Positions 7,949-17,224 of a DNA stretch of 64,000 nucleotides are shown here, piece by piece. The notes below the pieces were generated by a model that searched no databases, had not been told where the DNA came from, and saw nothing but the letters and a program-made list of their open reading frames with translations. The translations under genes were made by a program, and so were the position numbers. This DNA is from Prochloraceae cyanobacterium PL24a_bin.78 (GTDB lineage: Bacteria; Cyanobacteriota; Cyanobacteriia; Cyanobacteriales; JANQIW01): NCBI GenBank assembly GCA_028281945.1, contig JANQIW010000068.1, positions 1-64,000 of the forward strand, in the 5' to 3' direction. Each line of letters starts with the position of its first letter. Within the stretch, counting starts at the first letter, position 1.

Positions 7949-10201
7949 ATGAAAAAAACCCCCATTAAATTAACCTCTGACTATTCAGGTGAAGGACTAG
8001 GTAACTTAAAACAAGCTGTCAGTAAATTGTTAGCAGCCCGTGTTATTCCTGAACTTTCAAGTAAAAAGCGGATTGTCACCCAAACCATCCAAGACTTGCT
8101 CGGTGGGGAAGAAGAAACTGAGCGTGAAGTAGCGGCTTGGTTTCTTGGCCCACGGGGTGAAAATATCGATCTGTTTTCTGAGTTAATTTTACTAGCAATA
8201 AACGATCACGTGTTTTGGCGACGTAACTTCCACCCTAGCGATCCTTCTCCTATCACTGAAGCCATGAAACGGGAACCGGGGTATCTTCAGGCAGTGGATA
8301 GCATTAAAACTGAGTTTTATACTATGTTAGCAGAACTTAAAAAATCTGCTCCTTTTTCCAGTATGCGCTACCAAGGACATATGTGCTGGGATCAGACTTT
8401 ACCGGGAATGATAGGCTATTTTGCTGCCATGCTTTACAACCAAAATAACGTTGCATTAGAAGCCGCCCCCATCACTACCATATTGGAAGTAGAAGCCTCA
8501 AGGGATTTGTGCCGGATGTTAGGCTATCGGGAAACTACTCCTCAACCTTGGGGACATCTCACCTGTGGGGGATCAACGGCTAATATTGAATCAATTTGGG
8601 CTGCCCGTAACCTCAAATACTATCCCCTTTCTTTCAAAGAAGCCCTCAAGGATTTAGGTACTGATTTAAGCAAAGATTTCATGACCTTATTTCCTGTGAA
8701 TTTGCCCTCTGGAACTCAAAAATTCATTGGTGAGTTAGACACTTGGCAATTGTTGAATCTTTCAGTGGATGAAGTATTAAGTCTTTCTAACCGCTTGCTG
8801 GAAGACTTTGAAACTTATGGCGTTGATCCCGATGCTTTCAATGCAGCCCTTTCTCCTTATTCCTTACAGAATATGGGCTTTTTAGACTTTGCCGAAAAGT
8901 TTTTAGTAGGCACAGGTGTAAAAGATGCAGTGGTGATCGTCCCTGCTTCTAAGCACTATTCCTTACCCAAAGGTGCAGCTATCTTGGGACTAGGGGCAAA
9001 TAATATGCACACTGTACCACTGGATATTCATGGTCGTATGGATGTGGCAGAATTAGAAGTTGCCATTGATGAGTATATTCAAGATAAACATCCCATTATC
9101 TCTCTCGTCTCTGTCTTTGGTACTACCGAAGAAGGATGTGTGGATCCCCTCACAGAGATGGTCAGATTACGGAATGAAAAATATCGTCCCATGGATGTAG
9201 ACTTTGTTCTTCATGCTGACTGTGCTTGGGGTGGTTATTTTGCTGCTTTACTATGGGATAACTTAGATGATCCAGATGATCTACCCCTTCCTCCTTTGCC
9301 TTTGAGCGATTTTGTGATTGCACAATATCAACATCTTAAATACACTGATACCATCACCATCGATCCTCACAAAACTGGTTATTTACCCTATCCAGCTGGT
9401 GCTTTATGTTATCGCAATATGGCAATGCGGAGTCTGATCGCTTTTGAAGCCCCCTACATCAATTCAGACGGCGCAAGCACTGAAGAGGAGTTAATCCTAG
9501 GAACTTATGGCATTGAAGGCTCTAAACCCGGTGCTGCTGCTGCGGGAGTATATCTCAGCCATGCCGCTATTCGTCCTACACGCCAAGGCTATGGTAAAAT
9601 TCTCGGTCGTACCGTGTACAACTGTAAAGCCTTCCACTGGAAGTTGTTGGAATACTCTGACAAGGAAGAAAATTTTGTAGTTGTTCCTACTCCGTATTTG
9701 GAGTATGATGAGGCTACAACTTTAGTACGAAGATTATCTGGAAAAACCCCTCAATCTATTATCAATAGTCCCAATAATGAAGACTTCAATACCTTACGTC
9801 AAACTGGCTCTGATTTGAATATTATTACCTATGCTTTTAATTACAAGGTAGATAATGATAAATTAAATCAAAATTTAGATCAAGTGAATGCTTTTAACAA
9901 GAAAATTTACGATCGTATCAGTATTAAAGCTGATGAGCGTGATATTTACAACTATGAATTTATTGCCAGTACAACTGATTTCCTCAAGTATAGCTACGGG
10001 GAGGTATTTTTCAACGACTACAAGCGACGTTTATTTGGATTAGATACAGCAGTAGATGATCCAACAGATAAAAGCATCTCAGTTATGCGATCGGTGATTA
10101 TGGATCCATGGATTACTGAGGATTTTAATGGTAAACCTTTTGTAGATTATATAGTAGAGCAACTCTTTGAAATTGTTCGGGAAGTAGTTGCTGAACTATA
10201 A
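7949..10201 (+). CDS. Group II PLP-dependent decarboxylase
   Basis: A 750-aa pyridoxal-phosphate decarboxylase of the glutamate/tyrosine decarboxylase fold. Visible motifs are GHLTCGGSTANIES (phosphate binding), HADCAWGG (the PLP ring-binding Asp) and TITIDPHKTGYLPYPAG with the Schiff-base Lys475. The DPHKTGY context and the length above 600 aa resemble bacterial tyrosine decarboxylases more than glutamate decarboxylases (~470 aa). The true substrate cannot be read from sequence; an aromatic or acidic amino acid is likely. GGAG lies 8 bp upstream of the ATG. No antiporter gene is adjacent, unlike in acid-resistance decarboxylase operons. Confidence 0.85.
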   Translation: MKKTPIKLTSDYSGEGLGNLKQAVSKLLAARVIPELSSKKRIVTQTIQDLLGGEEETEREVAAWFLGPRGENIDLFSELILLAINDHVFWRRNFHPSDPSPITEAMKREPGYLQAVDSIKTEFYTMLAELKKSAPFSSMRYQGHMCWDQTLPGMIGYFAAMLYNQNNVALEAAPITTILEVEASRDLCRMLGYRETTPQPWGHLTCGGSTANIESIWAARNLKYYPLSFKEALKDLGTDLSKDFMTLFPVNLPSGTQKFIGELDTWQLLNLSVDEVLSLSNRLLEDFETYGVDPDAFNAALSPYSLQNMGFLDFAEKFLVGTGVKDAVVIVPASKHYSLPKGAAILGLGANNMHTVPLDIHGRMDVAELEVAIDEYIQDKHPIISLVSVFGTTEEGCVDPLTEMVRLRNEKYRPMDVDFVLHADCAWGGYFAALLWDNLDDPDDLPLPPLPLSDFVIAQYQHLKYTDTITIDPHKTGYLPYPAGALCYRNMAMRSLIAFEAPYINSDGASTEEELILGTYGIEGSKPGAAAAGVYLSHAAIRPTRQGYGKILGRTVYNCKAFHWKLLEYSDKEENFVVVPTPYLEYDEATTLVRRLSGKTPQSIINSPNNEDFNTLRQTGSDLNIITYAFNYKVDNDKLNQNLDQVNAFNKKIYDRISIKADERDIYNYEFIASTTDFLKYSYGEVFFNDYKRRLFGLDTAVDDPTDKSISVMRSVIMDPWITEDFNGKPFVDYIVEQLFEIVREVVAEL

Positions 10202-10239
10202 TTTTTCTTTAATAGGGATAGAGATGAAGAATGGGAGAT

Positions 10240-10385
10240 GGGGAAGACAAGGAAGACAAGGAAGAGGGGTTTTGGGCTGGGAATCAGCAGGGAAAAGAGA
10301 ACTTTAACTCTATCATAATTAAAGACAATTTGGGATAAGTGATGGGGAGAATGGGAGAATGGGAGAATGGGAGGATTAGGGAGAA
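10240..10385 (+). repeat. Dispersed repeat: G-rich units plus ~75-bp core
   Basis: GGAAGACAAGG units are followed by TTTTGGGCTGGGAATCAGCA, then TTTAACTCTATCAT and AAAGACAATTTGGGATAA (core about 10267-10339). A second tract of GGGAGAAT units lies at 10340-10375. The core recurs at 20025-20099 (minus) and 41745-41815 (plus). It lies between convergent genes. Confidence 0.7.
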
Positions 10386-10428
10386 TTAAGTATATTATCG
10401 ATCTTCTTTGTTTTTACTTTTTTCCCAA

Positions 10429-11229
10429 CTAAATACTAGGCTGTTGAAATTTATAAACATCTTTAATAACTTTCACCCAACCATCAGAAACAGATTCTAA
10501 AATTTTGTCTCCTTTTTCCTTTGTAGCAGCGGTAGCATCCCCAAAAACCCCACTTTTACTCAATTCTTTAGTCAACCAAGCAAAAGGCAACCTTCCCTCC
10601 ATACTTAGTAAACTATCTTTAGGCAAATTTTCAGGATATTCACAAACCGCCTTATCCATTTGCACCACATCTGGCAAGAGAGATAACATAATACTCGTCT
10701 CCACATCTCCTGCATGAATTCCTAAGTTTGCCTCCTTTTCTGTCACTAATTCCTTAGCAATATGGGGCACTCGCCAAGTAAAAAATGGAAATACCATAAA
10801 ATCTTCATGTTGTTGGTGAATATCCCTAGCTACTATTTCCATAATTTGGGGTTGGCCACCGTGAGAATTCATTAAAACTAACTTACGAAATCCCGATCGA
10901 TAAATACTTTCTGCCATTTCCATTAAGACAGATAATAAAGTAGTAGCACTTAAACTAATAGTACCAGGAAATCCCCAATGTTCATTAGATTTACCATAAT
11001 AAATAGAGGGTAAAGCATAAGCAGGAATATCATTTTCCAACTTACTTAAAGCTTTCCCTAAAACACCCATCCCAATAGCTGAATCCACAATTATTGGTAA
11101 ATGTAAACCGTGTTGTTCGATGGATCCTACAGGTTGGATTATTACTGTATTTTCTTTATTTGGCATATCTTGAATTTCTTGCCAAGTAAGGTAAGGAAAA
11201 TATCTTTTTGGAGGAATAAATTGGTTCAT
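10429..11229 (-). CDS. Creatininase-family amidohydrolase
   Basis: A 266-aa creatininase/MftE-type metal hydrolase, close to the family's usual ~250 aa. Metal-binding segments are visible: PVGSIEQHGLHLPIIVD, LMNSHGG and GIHAGDVETS. Members cleave cyclic or linear amides (creatinine, formamidopyrimidines, peptide precursors). The actual substrate cannot be deduced. The gene is single, with no cofactor biosynthesis genes beside it. Confidence 0.85.
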   Translation of the reverse strand: MNQFIPPKRYFPYLTWQEIQDMPNKENTVIIQPVGSIEQHGLHLPIIVDSAIGMGVLGKALSKLENDIPAYALPSIYYGKSNEHWGFPGTISLSATTLLSVLMEMAESIYRSGFRKLVLMNSHGGQPQIMEIVARDIHQQHEDFMVFPFFTWRVPHIAKELVTEKEANLGIHAGDVETSIMLSLLPDVVQMDKAVCEYPENLPKDSLLSMEGRLPFAWLTKELSKSGVFGDATAATKEKGDKILESVSDGWVKVIKDVYKFQQPSI

Positions 11230-11328
11230 TTTTAATATTTTTAATTAGAGAAAGAAGTAAATAGTACAATAAATAATTTAAATTGCAATTAAACTTCTTA
11301 TGATTACTTTTATTTAATTAATAGATAA

Positions 11329-12954
11329 TTACTGAAGAATAATAATATCCTTGCCATCAAGCTGAATATCAAAAGACCCAGTAGCTTGATATTCATCACC
11401 CGTCAAACGATCAATGAGAATTTTATCCCGCAAACGTTCCTTAACCCGTGTAGGAATATTAGCATTACCATCAATAGTAATAGACAAAGATTCAGGCATA
11501 GCCTCATTACCATTATTAATCACAACGATGGACTCTTGATTACCATAATGCCGTAAAAAAGCATAAATAAACTGATCTGAATAAAGAGTAGTCAAAGTAC
11601 CAAACTGTAAATCCTCACTAGATTTACGAATTTCAACCAACTTAATCAGATAATTAATCAAGTCATTATCATATTCCCCTGTATTCAAATCCTTAACTGG
11701 AAACTGCATATCGCGACGATTATCAGGATCTTTCCCACCAACCATACCAACTTCAGTGCCATAATATATTTTAGGAATGCCACGAGTAGTAAACTGTAAG
11801 CCAAAAATCAACTTCATCACCTTTTCAGCTTGAGGCGTATCACCATAGACATTTTGAATTATAGACATAATTCGAGCAGAAAGATCATGGTTATCAGTAA
11901 CCGTAGAAAGAAGATTAGGATCCCGATATAAACGATCTAGATCAAACAAACTATTAGAATTACCAAAAGGAGAAGCCAACAGAGTCATAGACTGATTATT
12001 GATCAAAGTATCAATGATAGCTTGATAGAAAGCAAAATCGAAAACACTATCTAATCCATCATCATTTTGATAAGAAACCAAAGTCTCAACATCATAAAGC
12101 AAAACTTCCCCAATCCAGGTTAAATCAGGATACTTACTCCAAATAGTTTGCTTAAGATCATTCCAAAGAGCATCTTCGAGATGTTTTGTCGTATCTAAAC
12201 GGATTCCATCAATACCCGTTTCGATCCATGCCTCAGTATTTTTAATAAAGAAATCTCTAACATCCACCAAATCATGATTAATATCAGGCAAACCAGCCAG
12301 AGCGCATTTTATCTGGCTACCTGCTACACCACATATAGGAATACCACACAAAGAAGGATCATTAAACCATTCATCTTTGATAGTTTCATCAGGATTTGCA
12401 GCCACTTCAGCAAAGTAAGCATCATTATGATAACCAGTATGATTAAACACCATATCAAGAATGACCTTAATTTGATTTTCATGGAGAATATCAACAAACT
12501 CTTTGAAATAAGTCAAATCCCCTTCTTCCAAATTTTCCCCTGGATGCTTAGTATAAAGATGGTTATCCACTCGGTAAGGATTAGAAAACCAGTAACCATG
12601 ATAAGAAGCTGAAGTTGTATTGGGATCACAAGGATTAACATTAGGATCAATCTCTCCAATTTGTCTATAAACTGGAGTAACCCACAAAGCTGTGACTCCG
12701 AGGTCTTTTAAATAAGGAATCTTTTTAATAATTCCAGCAAAATCTCCGCCATGATAAGCCCTAGGATCATCTTTATTCACATCATTTTGGTTATTTTCTA
12801 GATCACCATCAAACCATCGATCGATTAAAACAAAATAGATAACATCTTTACCACTAATTGCTTCCAGAGGTGATGTAACTGCCATTGCTGGTTTTACCAC
12901 AGGAATAATTAGCATAATCAAAGTCAGAAAAATACTAACTAGAAAACGTTTCAT
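11329..12954 (-). CDS. Secreted alpha-amylase (GH13)
   Basis: A 541-aa alpha-glucan hydrolase with a signal peptide at residues 1-25 (FLVSIFLTLIMLIIPVV..AMA). GH13 motifs are complete: LDMVFNHTG (164-173), GIDGIRLDTTKH with nucleophile Asp254, WIGEVLLYD with acid Glu283, and TVTDNHD with Asp357. It ends in a beta-rich C-terminal domain. The export signal suggests action on polysaccharide outside the cytoplasm rather than on internal glycogen. It is transcribed in the same direction as the creatininase gene, 99 bp away, with no evident functional link. Confidence 0.9.
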   Translation of the reverse strand: MKRFLVSIFLTLIMLIIPVVKPAMAVTSPLEAISGKDVIYFVLIDRWFDGDLENNQNDVNKDDPRAYHGGDFAGIIKKIPYLKDLGVTALWVTPVYRQIGEIDPNVNPCDPNTTSASYHGYWFSNPYRVDNHLYTKHPGENLEEGDLTYFKEFVDILHENQIKVILDMVFNHTGYHNDAYFAEVAANPDETIKDEWFNDPSLCGIPICGVAGSQIKCALAGLPDINHDLVDVRDFFIKNTEAWIETGIDGIRLDTTKHLEDALWNDLKQTIWSKYPDLTWIGEVLLYDVETLVSYQNDDGLDSVFDFAFYQAIIDTLINNQSMTLLASPFGNSNSLFDLDRLYRDPNLLSTVTDNHDLSARIMSIIQNVYGDTPQAEKVMKLIFGLQFTTRGIPKIYYGTEVGMVGGKDPDNRRDMQFPVKDLNTGEYDNDLINYLIKLVEIRKSSEDLQFGTLTTLYSDQFIYAFLRHYGNQESIVVINNGNEAMPESLSITIDGNANIPTRVKERLRDKILIDRLTGDEYQATGSFDIQLDGKDIIILQ

Positions 12955-12993
12955 CCCAAATCTCCAAAAACTTTTATTAATTAAATTTTTCTC

Positions 12994-14343
12994 TTACTTA
13001 TTATATAACTTAAACGATCGCATTTTACCGGGATTCATCAAACCATAAGGATCAACCAATTCTTTAAATGCCAACTGTTGGGGATCAACAGTCTTACTCC
13101 CACCATCTTCTAGAATATAAGTATGGGGATTAGCGATAAAAGCACCATTTGCTTCGTGGTAACGAATAATTTCATTAAGCCTTTCTTCTGATGAATAGCG
13201 AACCAATTGTAAACCAGTTGGAATAACTTTCCCACCACCTCGCATAAACTCTAAATGGATAGGAACTTCATCACCAAAATAATTATACATTGCCTCAACC
13301 TGCTCAATATCCTTATATAAAGTTTGTAAATAAGTAATATTTTTATCAACACTGCGGGCATGAAGAGTGGTATGATTCCAGGTAAACTCAGCAAGACTAA
13401 TACCTTTAGCCGCTTCTATAGCAGTTTTATTATAAGTTATTTCCCCTCTATATTCAATAACCAAATCATACAAAGCATCCAAAGAATACTCAGCCACCAT
13501 CAAAAGAGCACAATGACAACCTTGAGGGAGATTATTTGCCAAAGCCGTAAAATAAGAAGGAATAGGATCCCCATGAATACTAATCAACTTTTTCACGATC
13601 CCATCACTATAAGCCAAAGCCTCCCCAAACCTTGCTGCTGTCATAAAATCATCAAAAATAACAATCAATTCCCCCCAAGGAATCGCAGGTGCCAAAGGTA
13701 TTTCTAAAGCGATAATAATCCCATTAGTGCCATAAGCATGATTAACTTGTTGAACTTCATCCCCTCGCAAATCGATTATCCGCGGTTCATCTTCCATTGT
13801 CACCACGCGAATACCAGTAATATTGCCTCTATCTTTTAGTCCACCATAATTTATAGAACCAATTCCGGCACTGCCACCACCAATAAAACCACCAATAGTA
13901 GCCGTACGATAAGTAGATGGATACATACGTAACTCCCAACCTATTTCACGAGCTTTCTTGTCAAATGCAGCCAACTTTACCCCTGGTTGAAGATAAGCCA
14001 AACCTTCCTTTAGCCAAAGAATCTGATTCATCAAAGTAGTATCCAGAATCAATCCACCTTCTAGAGGAATACATTGCCCATAATTTCCCGTGCCTGCACC
14101 TCTAACTGTGAGATAGATTTTATTTTTAACACAAGTTTTTACAATTTTTATAACTTCAGCTTCATTTTTTGGTCTAACTACCAGATTTCCTCGTTTATCT
14201 GCCAGTTTTTTTTCTAATATTGGACTAAAATGATAATAATCTAGAGAAAGCTTTGTTAGTTGAGCAGGATCGACAATTATTTCTATATTAGTTAATTCTG
14301 TATAGATTTTTTTTATATCAAGAGCATTTACATTTAGAGCCAT
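12994..14343 (-). CDS. FAD-linked oxidase, GlcD-like
   Basis: A 449-aa FAD-binding oxidoreductase of the PCMH/VAO type. The FAD-binding domain (residues ~50-230) contains YLTVRGAGTGNYGQ and GGFIGGGSAGIGSINYGG. The C-terminus, NPHTYILEDGG..GLMNPGKM, matches the GlcD/D-lactate dehydrogenase end. It probably oxidises a 2-hydroxy acid such as glycolate or D-lactate. No GlcE/GlcF partner lies nearby, so the electron acceptor is unknown. It stands 28 bp downstream of the AbrB-type gene and may be co-transcribed with it. Confidence 0.85.
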   Translation of the reverse strand: MALNVNALDIKKIYTELTNIEIIVDPAQLTKLSLDYYHFSPILEKKLADKRGNLVVRPKNEAEVIKIVKTCVKNKIYLTVRGAGTGNYGQCIPLEGGLILDTTLMNQILWLKEGLAYLQPGVKLAAFDKKAREIGWELRMYPSTYRTATIGGFIGGGSAGIGSINYGGLKDRGNITGIRVVTMEDEPRIIDLRGDEVQQVNHAYGTNGIIIALEIPLAPAIPWGELIVIFDDFMTAARFGEALAYSDGIVKKLISIHGDPIPSYFTALANNLPQGCHCALLMVAEYSLDALYDLVIEYRGEITYNKTAIEAAKGISLAEFTWNHTTLHARSVDKNITYLQTLYKDIEQVEAMYNYFGDEVPIHLEFMRGGGKVIPTGLQLVRYSSEERLNEIIRYHEANGAFIANPHTYILEDGGSKTVDPQQLAFKELVDPYGLMNPGKMRSFKLYNK

Positions 14344-14371
14344 AATTAAGTATTTTTATATTCACATTATT

Positions 14372-14893
14372 TTAAATTGATCCACTATGCCATCTTTCAA
14401 TTAATCTCACCACAAAAGGAACAATTAGAATAACACCAATCAATCTAGTTAGGTGTATAACCAAAACAACACTAGTTTTTGCACCCATATCCAAAGCAAT
14501 TAAACTCATATCTGAGAGTCCACCTGGACTAGTAGCTAAAAAAGCAGTTAATTCTTCAACACCCAAAAACTTAGAAATTAAAATTCCAGATAATAAACCA
14601 GTAATAATTGCGATAGCAGCACTAACCAAAGCAGGTTGCCATATTTCCTTCAGATAATAAAGTATATCAGGAGTAAATTTGCTTCCCAGAAGAATACCTA
14701 AACCTAATTGAAAGATAAAGCGAATTTCCGATGGAAAAGTGATAACATCCATATTTCCAAAGACATTAAATAATGCTACAGCGATTGTTGAACCCACCAA
14801 AGCACCTGCGGGAATGCCTATTACGATTCCAATTCCTGCACCTGCAATGCCAATAACTAGAGTTAATATATAACTTAAATAATTTCCATCCAT
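14372..14893 (-). CDS. AbrB-family membrane protein
   Basis: A 173-aa integral membrane protein with about five hydrophobic segments and the signature FLATSPGGLSDMSLIALDMGAKTSVVLVIHLTRL. This is the PF05145 AbrB/ammonia monooxygenase-like membrane family, which is not related to the AbrB DNA-binding regulators. Full proteins of the family carry two such halves (~350 aa); this is a single half, as is common in cyanobacteria. Function is unknown. It precedes the GlcD-like gene by 28 bp. Confidence 0.75.
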   Translation of the reverse strand: MDGNYLSYILTLVIGIAGAGIGIVIGIPAGALVGSTIAVALFNVFGNMDVITFPSEIRFIFQLGLGILLGSKFTPDILYYLKEIWQPALVSAAIAIITGLLSGILISKFLGVEELTAFLATSPGGLSDMSLIALDMGAKTSVVLVIHLTRLIGVILIVPFVVRLIERWHSGSI

Positions 14894-14945
14894 TTGCCAA
14901 CGTTCGCCAATTTTTTAAATAAATAATACTAAATAAACTTAATTT

Positions 14946-14973
14946 GGAAAAAGCAGCTACATATTTTGCTGCT
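14946..14973 (-). terminator. Intrinsic terminator after metK
   Basis: On the minus strand AGCAGC and GCTGCT pair around AAAATATGTA and are followed by TTTTTCC. It lies about 95 bp beyond the metK stop. Confidence 0.6.
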
Positions 14974-14998
14974 TGCTGCTTGCTGCTTGCTGCTTGTT
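14967..14998. repeat. TGCTGCT 7-bp tandem repeat
   Basis: Four head-to-tail copies of a 7-bp unit (CTGCTTG) overlap the metK terminator arm. It is an intergenic simple repeat. Confidence 0.85.
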
Positions 14999-15067
14999 AG
15001 ATTTTAAATGCTTTACTGGTGTGATTTACACCAAATAAAGACAAAAATAGCAAAAATTAAGCAAGAA

Positions 15068-16324
15068 TTAACTCATAGCAGGTATTTTTCCCACGGCTTC
15101 TTTTAATAAAGCTGCTTTATCAGTTTTCTCCCAAGGTAAATCAAGATCAGATCTTCCCAAATGCCCATAAGCTGCTACATCTTGGAAGAAACGGCCGCCT
15201 CTTTCTGCTGGAAGATTACGCAAATTGAAAGTTTGGATAATACCTGCGGGGCGTAAATCAAAATATTTATTGGCTAACTCTAATAATAAATCTTCATCTA
15301 CTTTTGCAGTACCAAAAGTTTCAATAAAAATACTAACAGGACGAGCCACACCAATGGCATAACTAACTTGAACCTCGCATTTTTCAGCCAAACCAGCAGC
15401 TACGATATTTTTAGCGATATAACGGCAAGCATAAGAAGCACTACGATCGACTTTAGTTGGATCTTTACCAGAGAATGCACCGCCACCATGACGAGAATAA
15501 CCACCATAAGTATCGACAATAATTTTCCGTCCAGTCAAACCAGAATCACCTTGAGGCCCACCCACTACAAACTTTCCAGTAGGATTAACAAAGTATTTAG
15601 TAGACTCATCAGGTAAAATATCGATATCAGCAAAAACTGGTTCTACAACTTTTTCCCAGAGATCAGCTTTAATTTTAGATTGAACCTCAGAGTTGTCAGT
15701 TAAATTACCAATAGTTGCTGTATGTTGAGTTGAAATCAAGATAGTATCAATGCCAACAGGCCTATCATTTTCATAAGCAACCGTAACTTGAGTTTTACCA
15801 TCAGGGCGTAAGTAAGATAATTCCCCAGTTTTTCTTACTGCAGCCAAGCGACGGGAAATACGATGAGCCAAACTAATAGGCATAGGCATTAGTTCTGGGG
15901 TTTCATTACAGGCAAAACCAAACATCAAACCTTGATCTCCAGCCCCAATTTGATCTAACTCATCATCACTGAGTTTATCTCGCTGCTCTTGAGCACTAGT
16001 AACACCTTGAGAAATATCAGGAGATTGTTCATCCAAAGCTACTAATACAGAACAACTATCAGCAGAGAAACCATTATCGGAATCGGTATAACCAATTTCT
16101 CGGATTTTCTGTCTTGCTAATTCTATGTAATTAATATTTGCCTTAGAAGTTATTTCCCCTGTTATAAGTACTAAACCCGTATTAACCACTACCTCTGCTG
16201 CGACTCTGCTACTACTATCTTCAGTTAGTAAAGCATCTAAGATTGTATCTGAAATCTGGTCACAAATTTTATCTGGATGACCTTCTGTTACTGATTCGGA
16301 TGTAAATAAATAATTTCGAGACAA
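15068..16324 (-). CDS. metK: S-adenosylmethionine synthetase
   Basis: A 418-aa enzyme making AdoMet from ATP and methionine. Signatures are [19 protein letters not shown] at the N-terminus, [12 protein letters not shown] (ATP loop) and [17 protein letters not shown] (P-loop-like). The length is normal. It is the last gene of the minus-strand psbB-psbT-nrdR-rpsA-HAD-metK block, 61 bp after the HAD gene, and has its own terminator. Confidence 0.97.
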   Translation of the reverse strand: MSRNYLFTSESVTEGHPDKICDQISDTILDALLTEDSSSRVAAEVVVNTGLVLITGEITSKANINYIELARQKIREIGYTDSDNGFSADSCSVLVALDEQSPDISQGVTSAQEQRDKLSDDELDQIGAGDQGLMFGFACNETPELMPMPISLAHRISRRLAAVRKTGELSYLRPDGKTQVTVAYENDRPVGIDTILISTQHTATIGNLTDNSEVQSKIKADLWEKVVEPVFADIDILPDESTKYFVNPTGKFVVGGPQGDSGLTGRKIIVDTYGGYSRHGGGAFSGKDPTKVDRSASYACRYIAKNIVAAGLAEKCEVQVSYAIGVARPVSIFIETFGTAKVDEDLLLELANKYFDLRPAGIIQTFNLRNLPAERGGRFFQDVAAYGHLGRSDLDLPWEKTDKAALLKEAVGKIPAMS

Positions 16325-16385
16325 TTTTCTTTAGTCCTCTCTTTGTATGACAATAATTAGTTCAAACTACTTTGAACTTAGTTTT

Positions 16386-17129
16386 TTAGGATGTAAATAT
16401 TTTTATTTCATCTAGTTGGGAAATTGTAACATCTGCTGACGCTAAATGGGTAGATTCTAAGGAATGGTAACAAATTCCAATTGCGCCTGCTGCGCCTGCT
16501 AATTTTGCCATTTCAATATCTCCTTGAGAATCTCCTACCATAAGAGTTGATTTTACGTCTATACCTAATTTTTGACAAGCAATAACAAACAATTTAGGAT
16601 TTGGCTTATGAATATCTCCATCTACCCCCATGGAGACTTGAATATATTCTTCTAAATGATGAATTTTTATAAATTCTTCAACTTTAGCCGTGGAGTCAGC
16701 AGATACGATACCCAATTTTATCCCGGCTTGATGCAAATATTTTATCACTTCTAATGTGTTTTTAAATAGAGGAGAAATGGGTTGATTATTTTTGAAATAA
16801 GTATCTGCTTGTTTAAAAGCATTTTTAGCTGATTGTAAAGATTCAAACCAACTTTTCCCTGTTTCGGCAATATAAGCAGCAGCTGCTATTTCATTTTCTT
16901 GACGGCTACCGGTTGCCATTAATCCATCAGGTAAAATTTGATTATCAATAATTCCAAAAGCCATTAGTAAAGGATCTATAATTCCTGGATGTGAAGCGTC
17001 TATGATGCGAGCACATTTTTGCCCCAACTGTCGTAAATATTGATGAGAATCTTCTAATGTTCCGTCTTTATCAAAAATAATCCCTTGGATTTGGGAGAAT
17101 TTTTTTTCTTTACAAATAATTGTTACCAC
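16386..17129 (-). CDS. HAD-superfamily hydrolase, Gph-like
   Basis: A 247-aa phosphatase with the four HAD motifs: GIIFDKDGTLED (nucleophile Asp), GIVSADST (motif II), HKPNPKLF (Lys) and MVGDSQGDIEMAKLAGA (acidic pair). A helical cap lies between motifs I and II, as in phosphoglycolate phosphatase. The substrate is not determined. It lies between rpsA and metK, an arrangement kept in several cyanobacteria. Confidence 0.85.
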   Translation of the reverse strand: MVTIICKEKKFSQIQGIIFDKDGTLEDSHQYLRQLGQKCARIIDASHPGIIDPLLMAFGIIDNQILPDGLMATGSRQENEIAAAAYIAETGKSWFESLQSAKNAFKQADTYFKNNQPISPLFKNTLEVIKYLHQAGIKLGIVSADSTAKVEEFIKIHHLEEYIQVSMGVDGDIHKPNPKLFVIACQKLGIDVKSTLMVGDSQGDIEMAKLAGAAGAIGICYHSLESTHLASADVTISQLDEIKIFTS

Positions 17130-17159
17130 TTTATTATTGATTTCATCTTGTTATACACT

Positions 17160-17189
17160 AAAAAAAAAAGAGATATTACCCTCTTTTTT
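17160..17189 (-). terminator. Terminator after rpsA
   Basis: On the minus strand AAAAAAGAG pairs with CTCTTTTTT around an 8-nt loop and runs into a further T tract. It lies between rpsA and the HAD gene. Confidence 0.7.
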
Positions 17190-17224
17190 CTCTATTTTCA
17201 CTCCTAATGAATATAATAAATTTA

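Noticed and set aside
14372..14893. AbrB-type transcription regulator
   Set aside because: The protein is a multi-helix membrane protein; the shared name is misleading.
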